From Carex sylvatica (taxonomy: Eukaryota > Streptophyta > Magnoliopsida > Poales > Cyperaceae): a stretch of DNA of 17,195 nt. The notes under the pieces are model-generated. The model made no database searches, was not told the origin of the DNA, and saw only the letters and a list, made by a program, of their open reading frames with translations. Below, one piece after another: positions 1 to 8,921 of the stretch. The stretch is taken from positions 1 through 17,195 of the forward strand of contig CAXKVR010000776.1 in assembly GCA_964058845.1 (NCBI GenBank). The letters run 5' to 3'. Each line of letters opens with the position of its first letter. Position 1 is the stretch's first letter. The position numbers and the translations under genes were made by a program.

Positions 1-520
1 GCCAGCCACCTCCTCTCGTCGGCAGACCCGCCACCCGAGCAGAGCACCCGTGCCGCCACCGCTCATCCGCACCTCACCGAGCTGAGTCAATCTCGAATTC
101 GTCTCCCTCCTCCGTCACCGATTGGTACACCATCGGGCTGTTGCCGCCTCTCCTTGTGTAGAGGCTTTGAGATCTCTCTCTCTCTCTTTCTTATTTGAGA
201 TCGATCTAGATCCATTGATCTAGATCTTGATCTCTTCTTACCTCCTCGATTCGAGTTCAAATTTGGATCATCAAGAAGTGTGTGAGATTGTGTTGATGCG
301 CTACGTGAATACACTTCAAAGAGTTTTGAAGTAGTGTGCTGGCATTTGAATTCGCAAAGGTACGAGGATACGATCGATTAGCATTGATCTCCTCCTGCTC
401 TTGACAACACCTTGGTGTGCGAAGCTTGAGGTTTTCTGTTTTGGAAACTTTATTAAGGGAGACTAAGGCGCAGGCAACCGATTCACGCTCCACTTGATTG
501 GAGAGTTATGACTCTATAAC
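1..520. other. GC-rich left-edge region of unknown identity
   Basis: The first 110 bases are GC-rich. One plus-strand frame is open from the window edge to a TGA at 196-198 (about 65 codons, rich in Ser, Pro and Arg), with no domain I recognise. It is followed by a short CT run (about 174-189) and a near-palindromic patch of GATC/TAGATC words at 198-233. The composition could fit the end of an exon plus 3' UTR, or the LTR/leader of a retroelement. I see no splice signals or motif that decides between them. Confidence 0.3.
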
Positions 521-869
521 ACTTTGCTAGATCATGCGTGTGACATGATTATTGAACTGCGTGTGATTGATTGCTTGTATACAATAAGATTTGGTCTAGA
601 TCTCTATGAAAATTTTGAAATTATACCTGACAACATAGACCGTAACCTAACAGTGGTCCAGACCCACATTCCTCATGTCAGGTGCGCCATTTCAAGTCAT
701 GCGAGCTTGAAGAAGGCATGGATTCGGGCCTTTTCAAGGCAATCCTGGTTGGAACGGTCAGCCAAGTGTCAATGCAGTGCCGCTTGAGGAGTAGTAAGAA
801 TATTATGCTCTTCTTTTTTTCCACTGGTGGAATCTGCAACAACTATAGGCCACTAGCGAATGACTGATC
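521..869. other. Unassigned stretch with two short overlapping open frames
   Basis: Plus-strand frames of 87 and 61 codons overlap here (524-787 and 682-867). Neither shows a recognisable domain, signal peptide, membrane segment or compositional bias typical of protein, and they overlap in different frames. I see no RNA gene or repeat. It may be internal sequence of the element whose LTR-like arm begins near 870, but the sequence does not show this. Confidence 0.25.
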
Positions 870-1579
870 AAGACATATTTGTGACAAAATTACGTAGGGC
901 TTTGCCTAGGTTTTGTCTTATTTTCTCACATTTATGTTTAATTTATTATTATATTCACTTACTATTGCCCAAGCTTATGTTTTAATGCAGAAACCATGTT
1001 TTGGGGCTATTTTACATCATATGGAGCAAGAATCGGATTGATTGAAAAAGCACAGCATTAGTTCTATATCTCTGTTACGAACTGCATATGGTGATGCGGA
1101 GGTGATACTCATTACGGATAGAAGAGCCAAATCCAGTGAATCACTGTATGGTTACAGACCATACCACTTCAGACGGTCCGTAACAGCAGGCCCTCTTTGG
1201 TGAATAACTGCTCCAAATTTATCCAGATCAGATCCATTAGACTCCAACTCATCTCCAGACTCCCCATCACTCCTATATATACCCTCTGGACTGAAGAACA
1301 ACAAAATTGGAGATCTACTTTGTATTCTTCTTGTATAGTTTAGTTGTGAGGAGTGAAAACATCATGTTTCATGGCTAAACATCTTGTTCTTAGGGCTAGG
1401 CTATAAACCTTGTTACTCATGATGCTTTGATATATATTTTGTGTTTGATCATTGTTTAGTCTTTTGTGGTTTGATATGTTTTGCGCTTTATGTTCAATCT
1501 CTCTCGGTTTTGCTTTATTATTCTAGACCGCCACTGTGATGGCCACACATAGTAGATAGTCACATTAGATTGATTGAGC
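870..1579 (+). repeat. Left arm of a long inverted repeat, LTR-like with TATA box
   Basis: This arm aligns along its length with the reverse complement of 2927-3701, with many substitutions and indels. Anchors shared by both arms are a block containing GTAGGG near 890, AGCAAGAATCGGATTGAT near 1025, TTTGGTGAAT near 1197, CTCATGATGCTTTG near 1416 and TCTAGACCG near 1524. A TATA-like box (TATATA, 1274-1281) sits in the same place as TATATAA in the other arm. A promoter in mid-repeat suggests an LTR, but an inverted pair could also be the terminal repeats of a Mutator-like DNA element. No target duplication was found, so the element type stays open. Confidence 0.6.
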
Positions 1580-1669
1580 AATTTCAAAAAATGTTTTTTT
1601 TTGAAATAGTGTCACTTGATTTGTCAGGTTTATGTTGATTTTTTTCAGTGACTATCTACCATGTGTAGA
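1542..1669. repeat. Stem-loop of two 21-bp arms
   Basis: CCACACATAGTAGATAGTCA (from 1542) is nearly the reverse complement of the stretch starting GTGACTATCTACCATGTGTA at 1649-1669, with two mismatches and about 86 bases between. It lies at the inner edge of the left inverted-repeat arm and may mark an element end or a regulatory hairpin. Confidence 0.5.
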
Positions 1670-2926
1670 TAATGTGTCAAAAAATGGTCATTTGATTTTT
1701 TTTCACTTGATCTGTCAGGGTTTATGTTGATTAGTTCAGTATATCTATGGCATAGTGTCACTTGATCTATTTAGGTTTTAAAGTGTCAATTTTTTATTTT
1801 CACAGTATGGATCGGTTAGGATTACAGTATTTACATGATTAATTTTAAAAATGTTTATTTGTGGTGACATTATTGATTTAATCAGGTTTATATGTTTATT
1901 TTAATTTGTAAGAAATGTTATATTGTTTCTAAACATTGAGGTATTGAATTGAAATACTCGATTTTGTCTTTTGCATCTTTGTCTTAAATCACAATCTATT
2001 TCATGAGCTCGAGGAGGAGATCAAGCTCGCTAATATAAATCTGACTCTTCTTTGTTGATTTTTAGTTTTTGCCCTATTTTTTCTTTGTGTTCTGACCTCG
2101 ACTAGATGATGTAAGAGTACAACAATAACATTCAAACTAACATCCAGTGAAATCTCACTTTATTCTCTTGGTTCAGATTAAGAAATATAAGATGTGTTTG
2201 TCAGTGTTTGTCGATCGGTTAGTTTTACATTATCTATAAAGTAGTACTATATTGCTATCGATCCGCTGCTTATGGCGGATCTAATGTGCATAATCGTGAC
2301 CACGCTAATAAAATTTATAATCTATTTCCTACTTAGTCAGATTACAAGTGCATAATCAAATCAAGTAGTATATTGAGTGTCGATCCGTAGAGAATAAAGT
2401 TTAGGATCTTGAACAATCAAATCACAATCTTTCAAAAGTCTAGACAAAATCCAAAATTCAAGAGTTTTTGATTTTGATCAATGTATTTGGTGAAAATTAA
2501 AAGTAAGTAAAATAGATAGTGTTGTGAATTCCTAGAATTTTGGCATACCGTTGTTACTTCAATTTGCTATGATTTATATCCCATTTGATGTTGGTTTTCA
2601 TATGTTCTATGAGAGTTTCTAATTCAATTTAGTGACTAACTCTTTTGTCTTGTAGTCACCCTATCAATCAAGAAGTCCTGTTAAGGCTTGTCTCGGTTGA
2701 TGCTAGGAAGTCTATCATTAGCCAAAAAGAATGCATAATTCATTTACTGGGTACGTCGCCCTATTACGGTTGGTTATATTGGGTGTCCCCATGGTAAGGC
2801 ACGACAATGTGACATTCATTTGCTAATGTCGAGACTTTGATATGTACTTTTGTTGATCCAATTAATGGTATCTCCAGCTAAGATTTTCACCATTAATGTA
2901 GTACTTTTATTCTTTCTTATTACAAC
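1580..2926. other. AT-rich spacer between the inverted arms
   Basis: No gene is visible. A phrase around TCACTTGATCTGTCAGG occurs in three imperfect copies near 1609, 1700 and 1755. Two 22-bp units containing ACAGTAT lie at 1798-1841 and resemble the array at 3824-4018. A short glutamate-rich open stretch near 2001-2058 is too short to call. The rest is unremarkable AT-rich DNA without transposase or reverse transcriptase coding. Confidence 0.45.
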
Positions 2927-3701
2927 CCAATTAGTCTAATGGTGACTAACTTCCATATGTGGTCATCACATGACGGTCTAGATTAATAAAACAATATCAA
3001 GTAAGATCCAACATAAATCACAAAAGCAATTAATAAACAACAATCAAACAAAAAAAATATATACCAAAGCATCATGAGTAACAAGGTTTACATGTCAACC
3101 CTAAGAATCTAAACTTAGCCGTATGTTTATAAAGAGAAAAGGGAAAAATAAAGCTATACATGAAGTACCCTTTCTACTTACTCTCTACTGACTCCTCTCT
3201 TCTCACTTAATAAAATAAAATAAAATAAAAACCAAAAGATACAAAGATAATGTTCTCTTCTGGCTAGGGGGCTTATATAGGAGTGAAGGGTGTCTGGAGA
3301 TGATTGGAGTCCAAGTAACCTAATCTGGATACAGCTGTCAATTAATTCACCAAAGGGCGCCTCGAGTACGGTCCGTATTGTCTAATAAGGACCTTACTCA
3401 CACTATGCAGAGGCTGGCGCTTTGGAACTTAATGCGTATTCCACATTCTGTAGGTCCGCACTGGGTCTCTGGTCTGCATTGGTGTATACGGGTCATACTA
3501 GAGACTTCATACCGATATTACGTAATTTTGATCAATCCGATTCTTGCTTCAATTGATGTAAAATAGCTCCAAAACTTGGTTCCTATATATAAACACTAAG
3601 TAGGGCAAGAATAACCTATTTCTCTTCACAATTAAACATAAGGGTGAGATAATAAGAAAAAACCTAAGCCAAAACCCTACATAATTCACTCACAAAATGA
3701 G
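2927..3701 (-). repeat. Right arm of the long inverted repeat
   Basis: On the minus strand this matches 870-1579, from the TCTAGACCG block (plus-strand CGGTCTAGA near 2974) outward to the GTAGGG block near 3676. It carries a TATATAA box on the minus strand (plus-strand TTATATAG at 3273-3280) and an AAAAT run of about four units near 3208-3229. It is about 65 bp longer than the left arm, mostly through indels. Divergence between the arms implies an old pair. Confidence 0.6.
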
Positions 3702-3823
3702 TGTGCTCAGGAGCCTAATCTGATCTAGTAATACTTCGAGTCTGATCTGATCTGATCCAATAGATCAGCTGTCGATCTGGTATGGTTTTGCAATTTTTTG
3801 ATGAGTCGACTGTTCATCCTATT

Positions 3824-4018
3824 GTTTTACCGTATTGACCTTGTTTTACAATATTCAAGTTGTGGTTTTACATTATGCCTCATGTGGTTTTATAGTATCC
3901 ATTTTGTAGTTTTACAATATTCATCTTTTGATTTTATAGTATCCATCTTGATGTTTTACATTATCCATTTTGTGGCTTTACAGTATCCATTTTGTTATTT
4001 TACAACATTCATCTTACG
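3824..4018 (+). repeat. 22-bp tandem repeat array, about nine copies
   Basis: Units start at 3824 (19 bp), then every 22 bp at 3843, 3865, 3887, 3909, 3931, 3953, 3975 and 3997. A rough consensus is GTTTTACAGTATCCATTTTG plus two bases. The period is exact although the units differ at several positions. The open frame over this stretch (3798-4049) is a by-product of the repeat and is not called as a gene. The units resemble, in reverse complement, those at 13081-14565. Confidence 0.9.
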
Positions 4019-4137
4019 TGTAAAACTTATAATTACTCTCAATATTTAAAGTTGTTATGTGTATTTTGCAGCAAAAAGGAAGATTTATTATGGAGAAATG
4101 CAGTCTAATGAACTGCCTACTAATAGTATCTATCTGA

Positions 4138-4270
4138 TGGGTTTATGGGATCTATCTATCAAATAGGTTTACGTGATCTATATAATATTTTACATAATCA
4201 ATCTAACAGTTTTATATGATATGTGCAATAGTTTATAGAATCTATGCAATAGTTCATAGGATCATACCAC
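4138..4270 (+). repeat. Degenerate extension of the 22-bp repeat
   Basis: Successive segments beginning GGGTTTATGG, GGTTTACGTG, ATTTTACATA, GTTTTATATG, GTTTATAGAA and GTTCATAGGA recur at about 21-22 bases. They share the TTTTAYR core of the neighbouring array but are more diverged. Confidence 0.5.
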
Positions 4271-5350
4271 CAAAGAGTAAAAACGAGGCCGAACAAAACA
4301 CATATTATCAAGATGTTATTGTTGATGCTTCATAATTTTGAACAATAAGAAATTTACAGGAAGTAGGACAAGTTGTGCAAGTTGCAAGCGGTTAGCAACT
4401 AACTAGGTACAGAATCTTACGTACAATTAGTTGCTTCCATATATTAATGGAAGAAATAGTCAGTGCAAAAGTGAGGATATCACGAAAATATTGAATTCTC
4501 GCTTACTGTTTGGCATCCCATCCCCCTGATTAAAGTGATCTCACTAGTAGCTCATCCTCCACGCCGATTAGAAATGGAAGGAAGCCAAATCAACTCTGTT
4601 AATATCTTTACCTGGTCGCTCTACAATTAATTGTAATTTGGATCGGGCCTTTGATAATGCCACCAAGGTAACGGAAGCACAATAATGTAAAATCTAAAAC
4701 CTGATACCCCCAAGTCCCATTTAAAATGCAATTGCGAAGAAAAGGACCTCTGTTTTGCATTAGGACAAATGACAAAAAATGTCCTTGTTCCTTGAAATAA
4801 ATTACCTGTTTCAATCCAATAGATAGATCCCTGCAGAATTTTCAACATAGATATATGGTCTGAATAAATAGAGAGCTAGAGATCGACTTTCTTTGATGGT
4901 TAACAGGTCGTGAATTCATGATCACTCTATCGAGTCATCATGAAATAATTTTACATCTACACAATCTGCTGTCAAGTATAACATTCAACACAATAATGGA
5001 GATGGATCGATGTCACATGAGTCTGGAAGCCTACTGACCAGGAGCGGAACCAAAAATTCAAGATTGAAAGACAGAAGGAATAAATGTCATGTATTAGCCC
5101 CCTTTTCCCGATTTCTTATTAATAGGAAATATAAATAAATAAAATTTTAAAAATCACAATGCATTGAAAATAGCTCACTTCGTAGGCAAAATGCCATAGT
5201 TTAATTTGATATTTCAACATCTTATGTAAATTTTACTCCATGATCTTTCTTTTTTTCATTTTTTTAAGTGTTAAGCTTTAATTACTCCATGATCAACACC
5301 TTTCAATTTTAGCACTTTCAAGGAAAATAGAAAAGAACTGAGAAAACATA
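4271..5350. other. Intergenic DNA without recognisable features
   Basis: There are two overlapping minus-strand frames near 4608-4848 (68 and 73 codons), with no domain and in different frames, so I do not call a gene. A phrase TTACTCCATGATC occurs twice near 5233 and 5283. Nothing else stands out. Confidence 0.4.
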
Positions 5351-5358
5351 GATGAGGG

Positions 5359-5994
5359 TAGTGGTTTGCAATTACCCGATGGGGGCGGACCCGACCCGTA
5401 CCCGCCCGTGCCCGTTACCCGGGTTACCCGTGCCCGAGCCCGGGTATGGGTCGGGTAAACGGGTACACGGGTACGGGTAAAAAACGGGTAGGGTACGGTT
5501 ATTTGGTTCAAAACCCGAGCAAACCCGGTCCGATTTACGCCCGACCCGACCCGGACCTGTACCCGACCTGGCCCGACCCGGACCCGACCCCGAACCCGTA
5601 CCCGAACCCGAACCCGTTAAAAAATTCAAAAAAATTCAAAAAAATTCAGAAAAATTCAAAAAAATTCAAAAAAATTCAAAAAAAATTCAAAAAAATTCAA
5701 AAAAATTCAAAAAAATTCAAAAAAATTCAAATTTTTTTGAAATTTCGAATTTCCCGCCTAAAAAAACAGGAAAAAAAAAAAAAAAAAAACGGGTATCCGA
5801 CCCGGACCGCCATACCCGTGCCGGGTACCACGGGCACGGATAAAACTCGGGTAGGGTACGGTTTTTGAAAATTATACCCGAGTATACCCGACCCGAGATA
5901 CCCGTTTACCCGACCTACCCGTACCCGACCCAAACTCGTACCCGACCCCGGGTAAACCCGGTCCGCCCGAACCCGGTCCGAGAGCAGCCCTCTA
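5359..5994. mobile_element. Non-autonomous hAT element, 636 bp, rich in CGGGTA/TACCCG
   Basis: The element is bounded by an identical 8-bp target duplication, GATGAGGG, at 5351-5358 and 5995-6002, the length hAT transposases generate. Its imperfect terminal inverted repeats start TAGTGGTTTGC (left) and TAGAGGGCTGC (right, read on the minus strand), matching the YAGNG hAT consensus. Both flanks are packed with ACCCG/CGGGT words on both strands. This resembles the subterminal transposase-binding repeats of Ac-like elements, although their exact binding here is inference. There is no transposase gene, so mobilisation would need a transposase in trans. The frames over it, such as 5446-5868, are simple-repeat products. 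Confidence 0.85.
5617..5735. repeat. AAAAAATTC tandem tract inside the hAT element
   Basis: About twelve copies of a 9-10 bp unit AAAAAATTC follow one another, then a short inverted piece (TTTTTTTGAAATTTCGAA). The tract forms the AT-rich middle of an otherwise GC-rich element and gives an artefactual Lys/Phe-rich frame. Confidence 0.85.
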
Positions 5995-6209
5995 GATGAG
6001 GGGATTCAAAAAATTGTAAAAAAATATTGAATACCTTAAAATATGTCCATATCTATCTTACTTGGACAAAATCCAATTGAGTTTTCGAGAAGAGTCAAAG
6101 TTCAAGTGATTAATATTCTACCTATACTCATTGTGACACGTCAATATTTCTCACCACAAATTGGCATATACCATGTTAAATGCTGCATTCAATTGGTATA
6201 GTTAGTATA

Positions 6210-6350
6210 TCTTAATTTTATAGTTTCATGTCTCAGTTTCACAGTATTCAATTTTTATTTCACATTTCAATATCCATCTTCTGGTTATAGTATATATAGA
6301 TTTGTTTTACAGTATGTATAATAATTATTTTACATAATATAGATGCATAT
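6210..6350 (+). repeat. Degenerate 22-bp repeat patch
   Basis: Segments such as AGTTTCACAGTATTCAATTT (6235), GTTATAGTATATATAGATTT (6283), GTTTTACAGTATG (near 6304) and ATTTTACATAATATAGA recur at roughly 22 bases. They share the TTTTACAGTAT core and orientation of the array at 3824-4018. Confidence 0.45.
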
Positions 6351-6829
6351 ATAAATATTAATAATTGAAGAAAATTATTATGAAAAAAAAATTTAAAAAT
6401 TTTAAAAAATAAAAAAAGTAAAAATTTAAAAATATAGTTTCGAAAAAAAATTGATGCAATAAAAATAATTTTCAGTTGTTATTTGAAAATAAATGCAAGT
6501 TTGAGATCTTCGTCATTAGCGCCTTGCAAGATCAACAAGGTCTCGTACGTCATCACTGATTTCAAGTTCAAAAAGGGGAAGAATATCTAACAACGTGGCA
6601 AGCTCGAGATTTAGCTCATGAAACTCCGAAGCAACAGTTTGAGACTAGAGGAGTAATCTCATACGGCTGCGACATGAGCATCATCAGATAAACTATGAGA
6701 TTACTTGAGACAATGGCCAAGAGCATCATCAGATAGTTGTTAGAATTTTAAAAAATCTCATACCGCTGAAAGTACAACAAAATCGAGACCACTTGCAAGA
6801 GTCGCTAGTTGTTAGAATTTTAAATTATG
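6351..6829. other. AT-rich intergenic DNA with two short duplications
   Basis: GAGCATCATCAGATA occurs at 6676-6690 and 6721-6735. AGTTGTTAGAATTTTA occurs at 6735-6750 and 6807-6822. This suggests a locally duplicated segment. No coding frame or RNA gene is visible. Confidence 0.4.

Positions 6830-6874
<45 letters not shown>
6830..6874. repeat. Compound microsatellite (TA)12(GA)11
   Basis: A TA run at 6830-6853 passes directly into a GA run ending at 6874. It abuts the left end of the first foldback element. Confidence 0.95.
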
Positions 6875-7282
6875 TAAGGCTAGGGTGCTATGGGTTGCAT
6901 AGAGAGCTATGGTGCTACGGCTCAATATTCGACTTTTCAAAATCCTAATGGTCGATCCGAACCGTTCATCTTGTTCTCCATATTAATATGTGTTTGGAGA
7001 CCAAATTTTATATTTTTTGGAAAAAAATTTACTATTTTTTTAGATAGGTAGAAAATCACTTGATCTAAAAAATTATGCACCATTCAGATATTTGATTTTT
7101 TAACTATCTAAAAAAATAGTAAAAAATTTCCAAAAAATGTAAAATTTGGTCTCCAAACACATATTAATATGGAGAACAAGATGAACGGTTCGGATCGACG
7201 GTTAGAATTTTAAAAAATTAAATATTGAGCCATAGCAAGCACCGTAGTCCTCTATGTAATCCATAGCACCCTAGCTTGACTG
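6873..7282. mobile_element. Foldback MITE 1, about 410 bp
   Basis: The left arm (6873-7047) pairs with the right arm (7104-7282) nearly end to end around a loop of about 56 bases. Outer ends read GCTAGGGTGCTATGG on both arms. Inner arms share ACCGTTCATCTTGTTCTCCA and a block containing TGGAGACCAAATTTTA with the two foldbacks that follow. There is no coding capacity. It is flanked by TA microsatellites on both sides, like the rice Micron type of MITE. Family membership is inference. Confidence 0.85.
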
Positions 7283-7307
7283 ATATATATATATATATAT
7301 ATATATA
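7283..7307. repeat. (TA)n microsatellite between foldbacks 1 and 2
   Basis: About twelve TA units lie directly between the right end of the first foldback and the GAGG end of the second. Confidence 0.95.
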
Positions 7308-7729
7308 GAGGTTGGCTACTATACTTATATAAGCATATCCCCACATATGCTTATAACTCATTTTTATATTTTCAATGTCCAAATGGTCGATTGGAACCGT
7401 TCATCTTGTTCTCCATATTAATATGTTCTTGGAGACTAAATTTTATATTTTTCTGAATTCTTTTACTATTTATTAATCTAATTTGAAAATCTCTGATCCA
7501 ACGGTGGCTTCTGATTTTACTGTTTTGTTAAGCCACCGTTGGATCAGCGATTTTCAAAGTGGCTTAATAAATAGTAAAAAAATTCAGAAAAATATAAAAT
7601 TTGGTCTCCAAGAATATATTAATATGGAGAACAAGATGAACGGTTCTGATCGACCATTTGAACATTGAAAACACAAAAATGAGTTATAAGCATATGTGGG
7701 GATATGCTTATATAAGCATAGTAGCCAAC

Positions 7730-7732
<3 letters not shown>
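7308..7732. mobile_element. Foldback MITE 2, 425 bp with 202-bp arms
   Basis: Arms 7308-7509 and 7531-7732 are close to perfect reverse complements around a 21-base loop. The termini are GAGGTTGGCTAC and its complement. The inner arm contains the shared ACCGTTCATCTTGTTCTCCA block (7395 onward) and ends at the loop in CTGATCCAACGGTGGCT. The high arm identity implies recent insertion or a gene-conversion-like process. The frame at 7483-7668 spans the hairpin and is not a gene. Confidence 0.9.

Positions 7733-7761
<29 letters not shown>
7733..7761. repeat. (TA)n microsatellite between foldbacks 2 and 3
   Basis: An uninterrupted TA run of about fourteen units joins the right end of foldback 2 to the left end of foldback 3. 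Confidence 0.95.
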
Positions 7762-7764
<3 letters not shown>

Positions 7765-8164
7765 GAGGGTTAAAATGCACCTTCTTTTTGTGCTCCTAAC
7801 ATGCATCCTCCATATCTTCATTTTCAAAGTTCAAAGAGTTAATTCGAGCATTGCAACGTGTTCTTCATATTAAAATGTGCTTGTAGACCAAATTTTACAT
7901 GTTTTGGAAATTTTTTACTATTTTTTTAGAATTTTTTATTAAACTAAACACAATAATAAAAAATTAAGTAAAGTGATGATTTTTAAAAATTCTGAAAAAA
8001 ATAGTAAAAAATTTTCAAAAAATGTAAAATTTGGTCTCAAACACATTTTAATATGAATAACACGTTGGAAGGTTCAAATAGATTATTTGAACTTTGAAAA
8101 TGAAGATATGAGAGGAGGGTGCACGTTAAGAGCACAAAAGGGAGAGTACATTTTAACCCTCCTC
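7762..8164. mobile_element. Foldback MITE 3, about 403 bp
   Basis: The left arm (7762 to about 7938) pairs with the right arm (about 7979-8164). Ends are GAGGAGGGTTAAAATG and its complement. The arms are more diverged than in foldback 2. The inner block (from about 7856, with TAGACCAAATTTTA) is homologous to the inner arms of foldbacks 1 and 2, while the outer ends differ. The right end is followed by TAG rather than a long TA run. Confidence 0.85.
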
Positions 8165-8494
8165 TAGTTAAAATAGTGCTTTCAAATAGGATTGCCCATA
8201 TTGAATGACCAATGAAATTTCATATATATATATTTGTAATTTGATCAGTACTTTCTTAAAGTGGATATATACTATAAAAATTGAAAGTTTGAAGCATTCT
8301 AAATGTGATCAGTATGTTCTAATTACGGTAAAAATGTTCCATTCTCTCGAAATAGGTTTAATAAAGTTTGGAGCAACCTAAATGTTTTAACAATCCCAAG
8401 GAACTTTGCGTGTGGATTTCAAACGTGTGACCTTCATAGGGAGACCAATCATTTAGTGAAATATATTGTAATTTATTTTCGCAGAGTTAAAGAG
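8165..8494. other. AT-rich upstream region without genes
   Basis: There is a short TA run near 8222-8233 and otherwise unstructured AT-rich DNA. It lies between the foldback cluster and the SINE-like sequence upstream of the PKS gene. I see no motif I would call a regulatory site. Confidence 0.4.
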
Positions 8495-8624
8495 TTAGCC
8501 ACCACTGCATGGGGCAGTTGGTAAAGACATAGTTCTCTACGGGAGGGACATGGGATCGATTCTGCTTGGAAACAAAATTGGGGCCTACAGGCTATACTCA
8601 ACAAATAAAAAAGTTATAAAAAAA
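8495..8624 (+). mobile_element. tRNA-derived SINE-like sequence
   Basis: An internal RNA polymerase III promoter is visible. The A box TGGGGCAGTTGG (8510-8521) and B box GGATCGATTCT (about 8553-8563) each differ from the plant consensus at one or two positions and are about 31 bases apart, as in tRNA-derived SINEs. The sequence ends in an A-rich tail near 8605-8616. A clear target duplication is not seen. It sits about 300 bp upstream of the PKS start codon. The alternative is a decayed tRNA relic, and there is no tRNA fold I could support. Confidence 0.55.
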
Positions 8625-8818
8625 GGTGACAATTTATTGTCTAGCTTTGATCATAAGAGAATGTGTCAACTGTCAAATTTCTCTGAATATTCAAAGATAT
8701 ATCCAACGGACTATTCTAACATTTTTGTTCTTCTCACAGGTGTACTTCTCTCTGGATATTCTATGAAGAGTAACCCGAGATATCCATTTCAAGTTACCCT
8801 ACATGCAATACCATGCAC

Positions 8819-8826
8819 TATAAATA
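8819..8826 (+). promoter_or_regulatory. TATA box of the PKS gene
   Basis: TATAAATA lies 95 bases upstream of the ATG, implying a transcription start near 8850 and a 5' leader of roughly 70 bases. It is the only strong TATA in the proximal region and is correctly placed for the downstream gene. I found no convincing G-box or canonical H-box beside it. Confidence 0.7.
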
Positions 8827-8921
8827 GCACTTAATATCGTCCAACTCTATTGCACAGCTCCAAAAACTGCCATATTGACAGAAGCTAATTAGCAGAACAA
8901 TCCAACAAATTTGAAACAACA

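Noticed and set aside
2001..2058. Short glutamate-rich stretch resembling part of a coiled coil
   Set aside because: Under 20 codons, without splice sites, homology or neighbouring exons.
3824..4018. CRISPR-like array of 22-bp units
   Set aside because: The units are contiguous and diverged, with no spacers, and the genome is a plant's.
3798..4049. 83-codon hydrophobic frame
   Set aside because: It is the translation of the 22-bp repeat array; the apparent membrane character comes from T-rich DNA.
5446..5868. 140-codon plus-strand frame with a Lys/Phe-rich repeat segment
   Set aside because: It lies wholly inside the hAT element and is generated by the TACCCG and AAAAAATTC simple repeats. 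The other strand shows equally long artefactual frames.
8550..8834. 94-codon frame upstream of the PKS
   Set aside because: It overlaps the SINE-like B box and the PKS TATA box and has no family resemblance.
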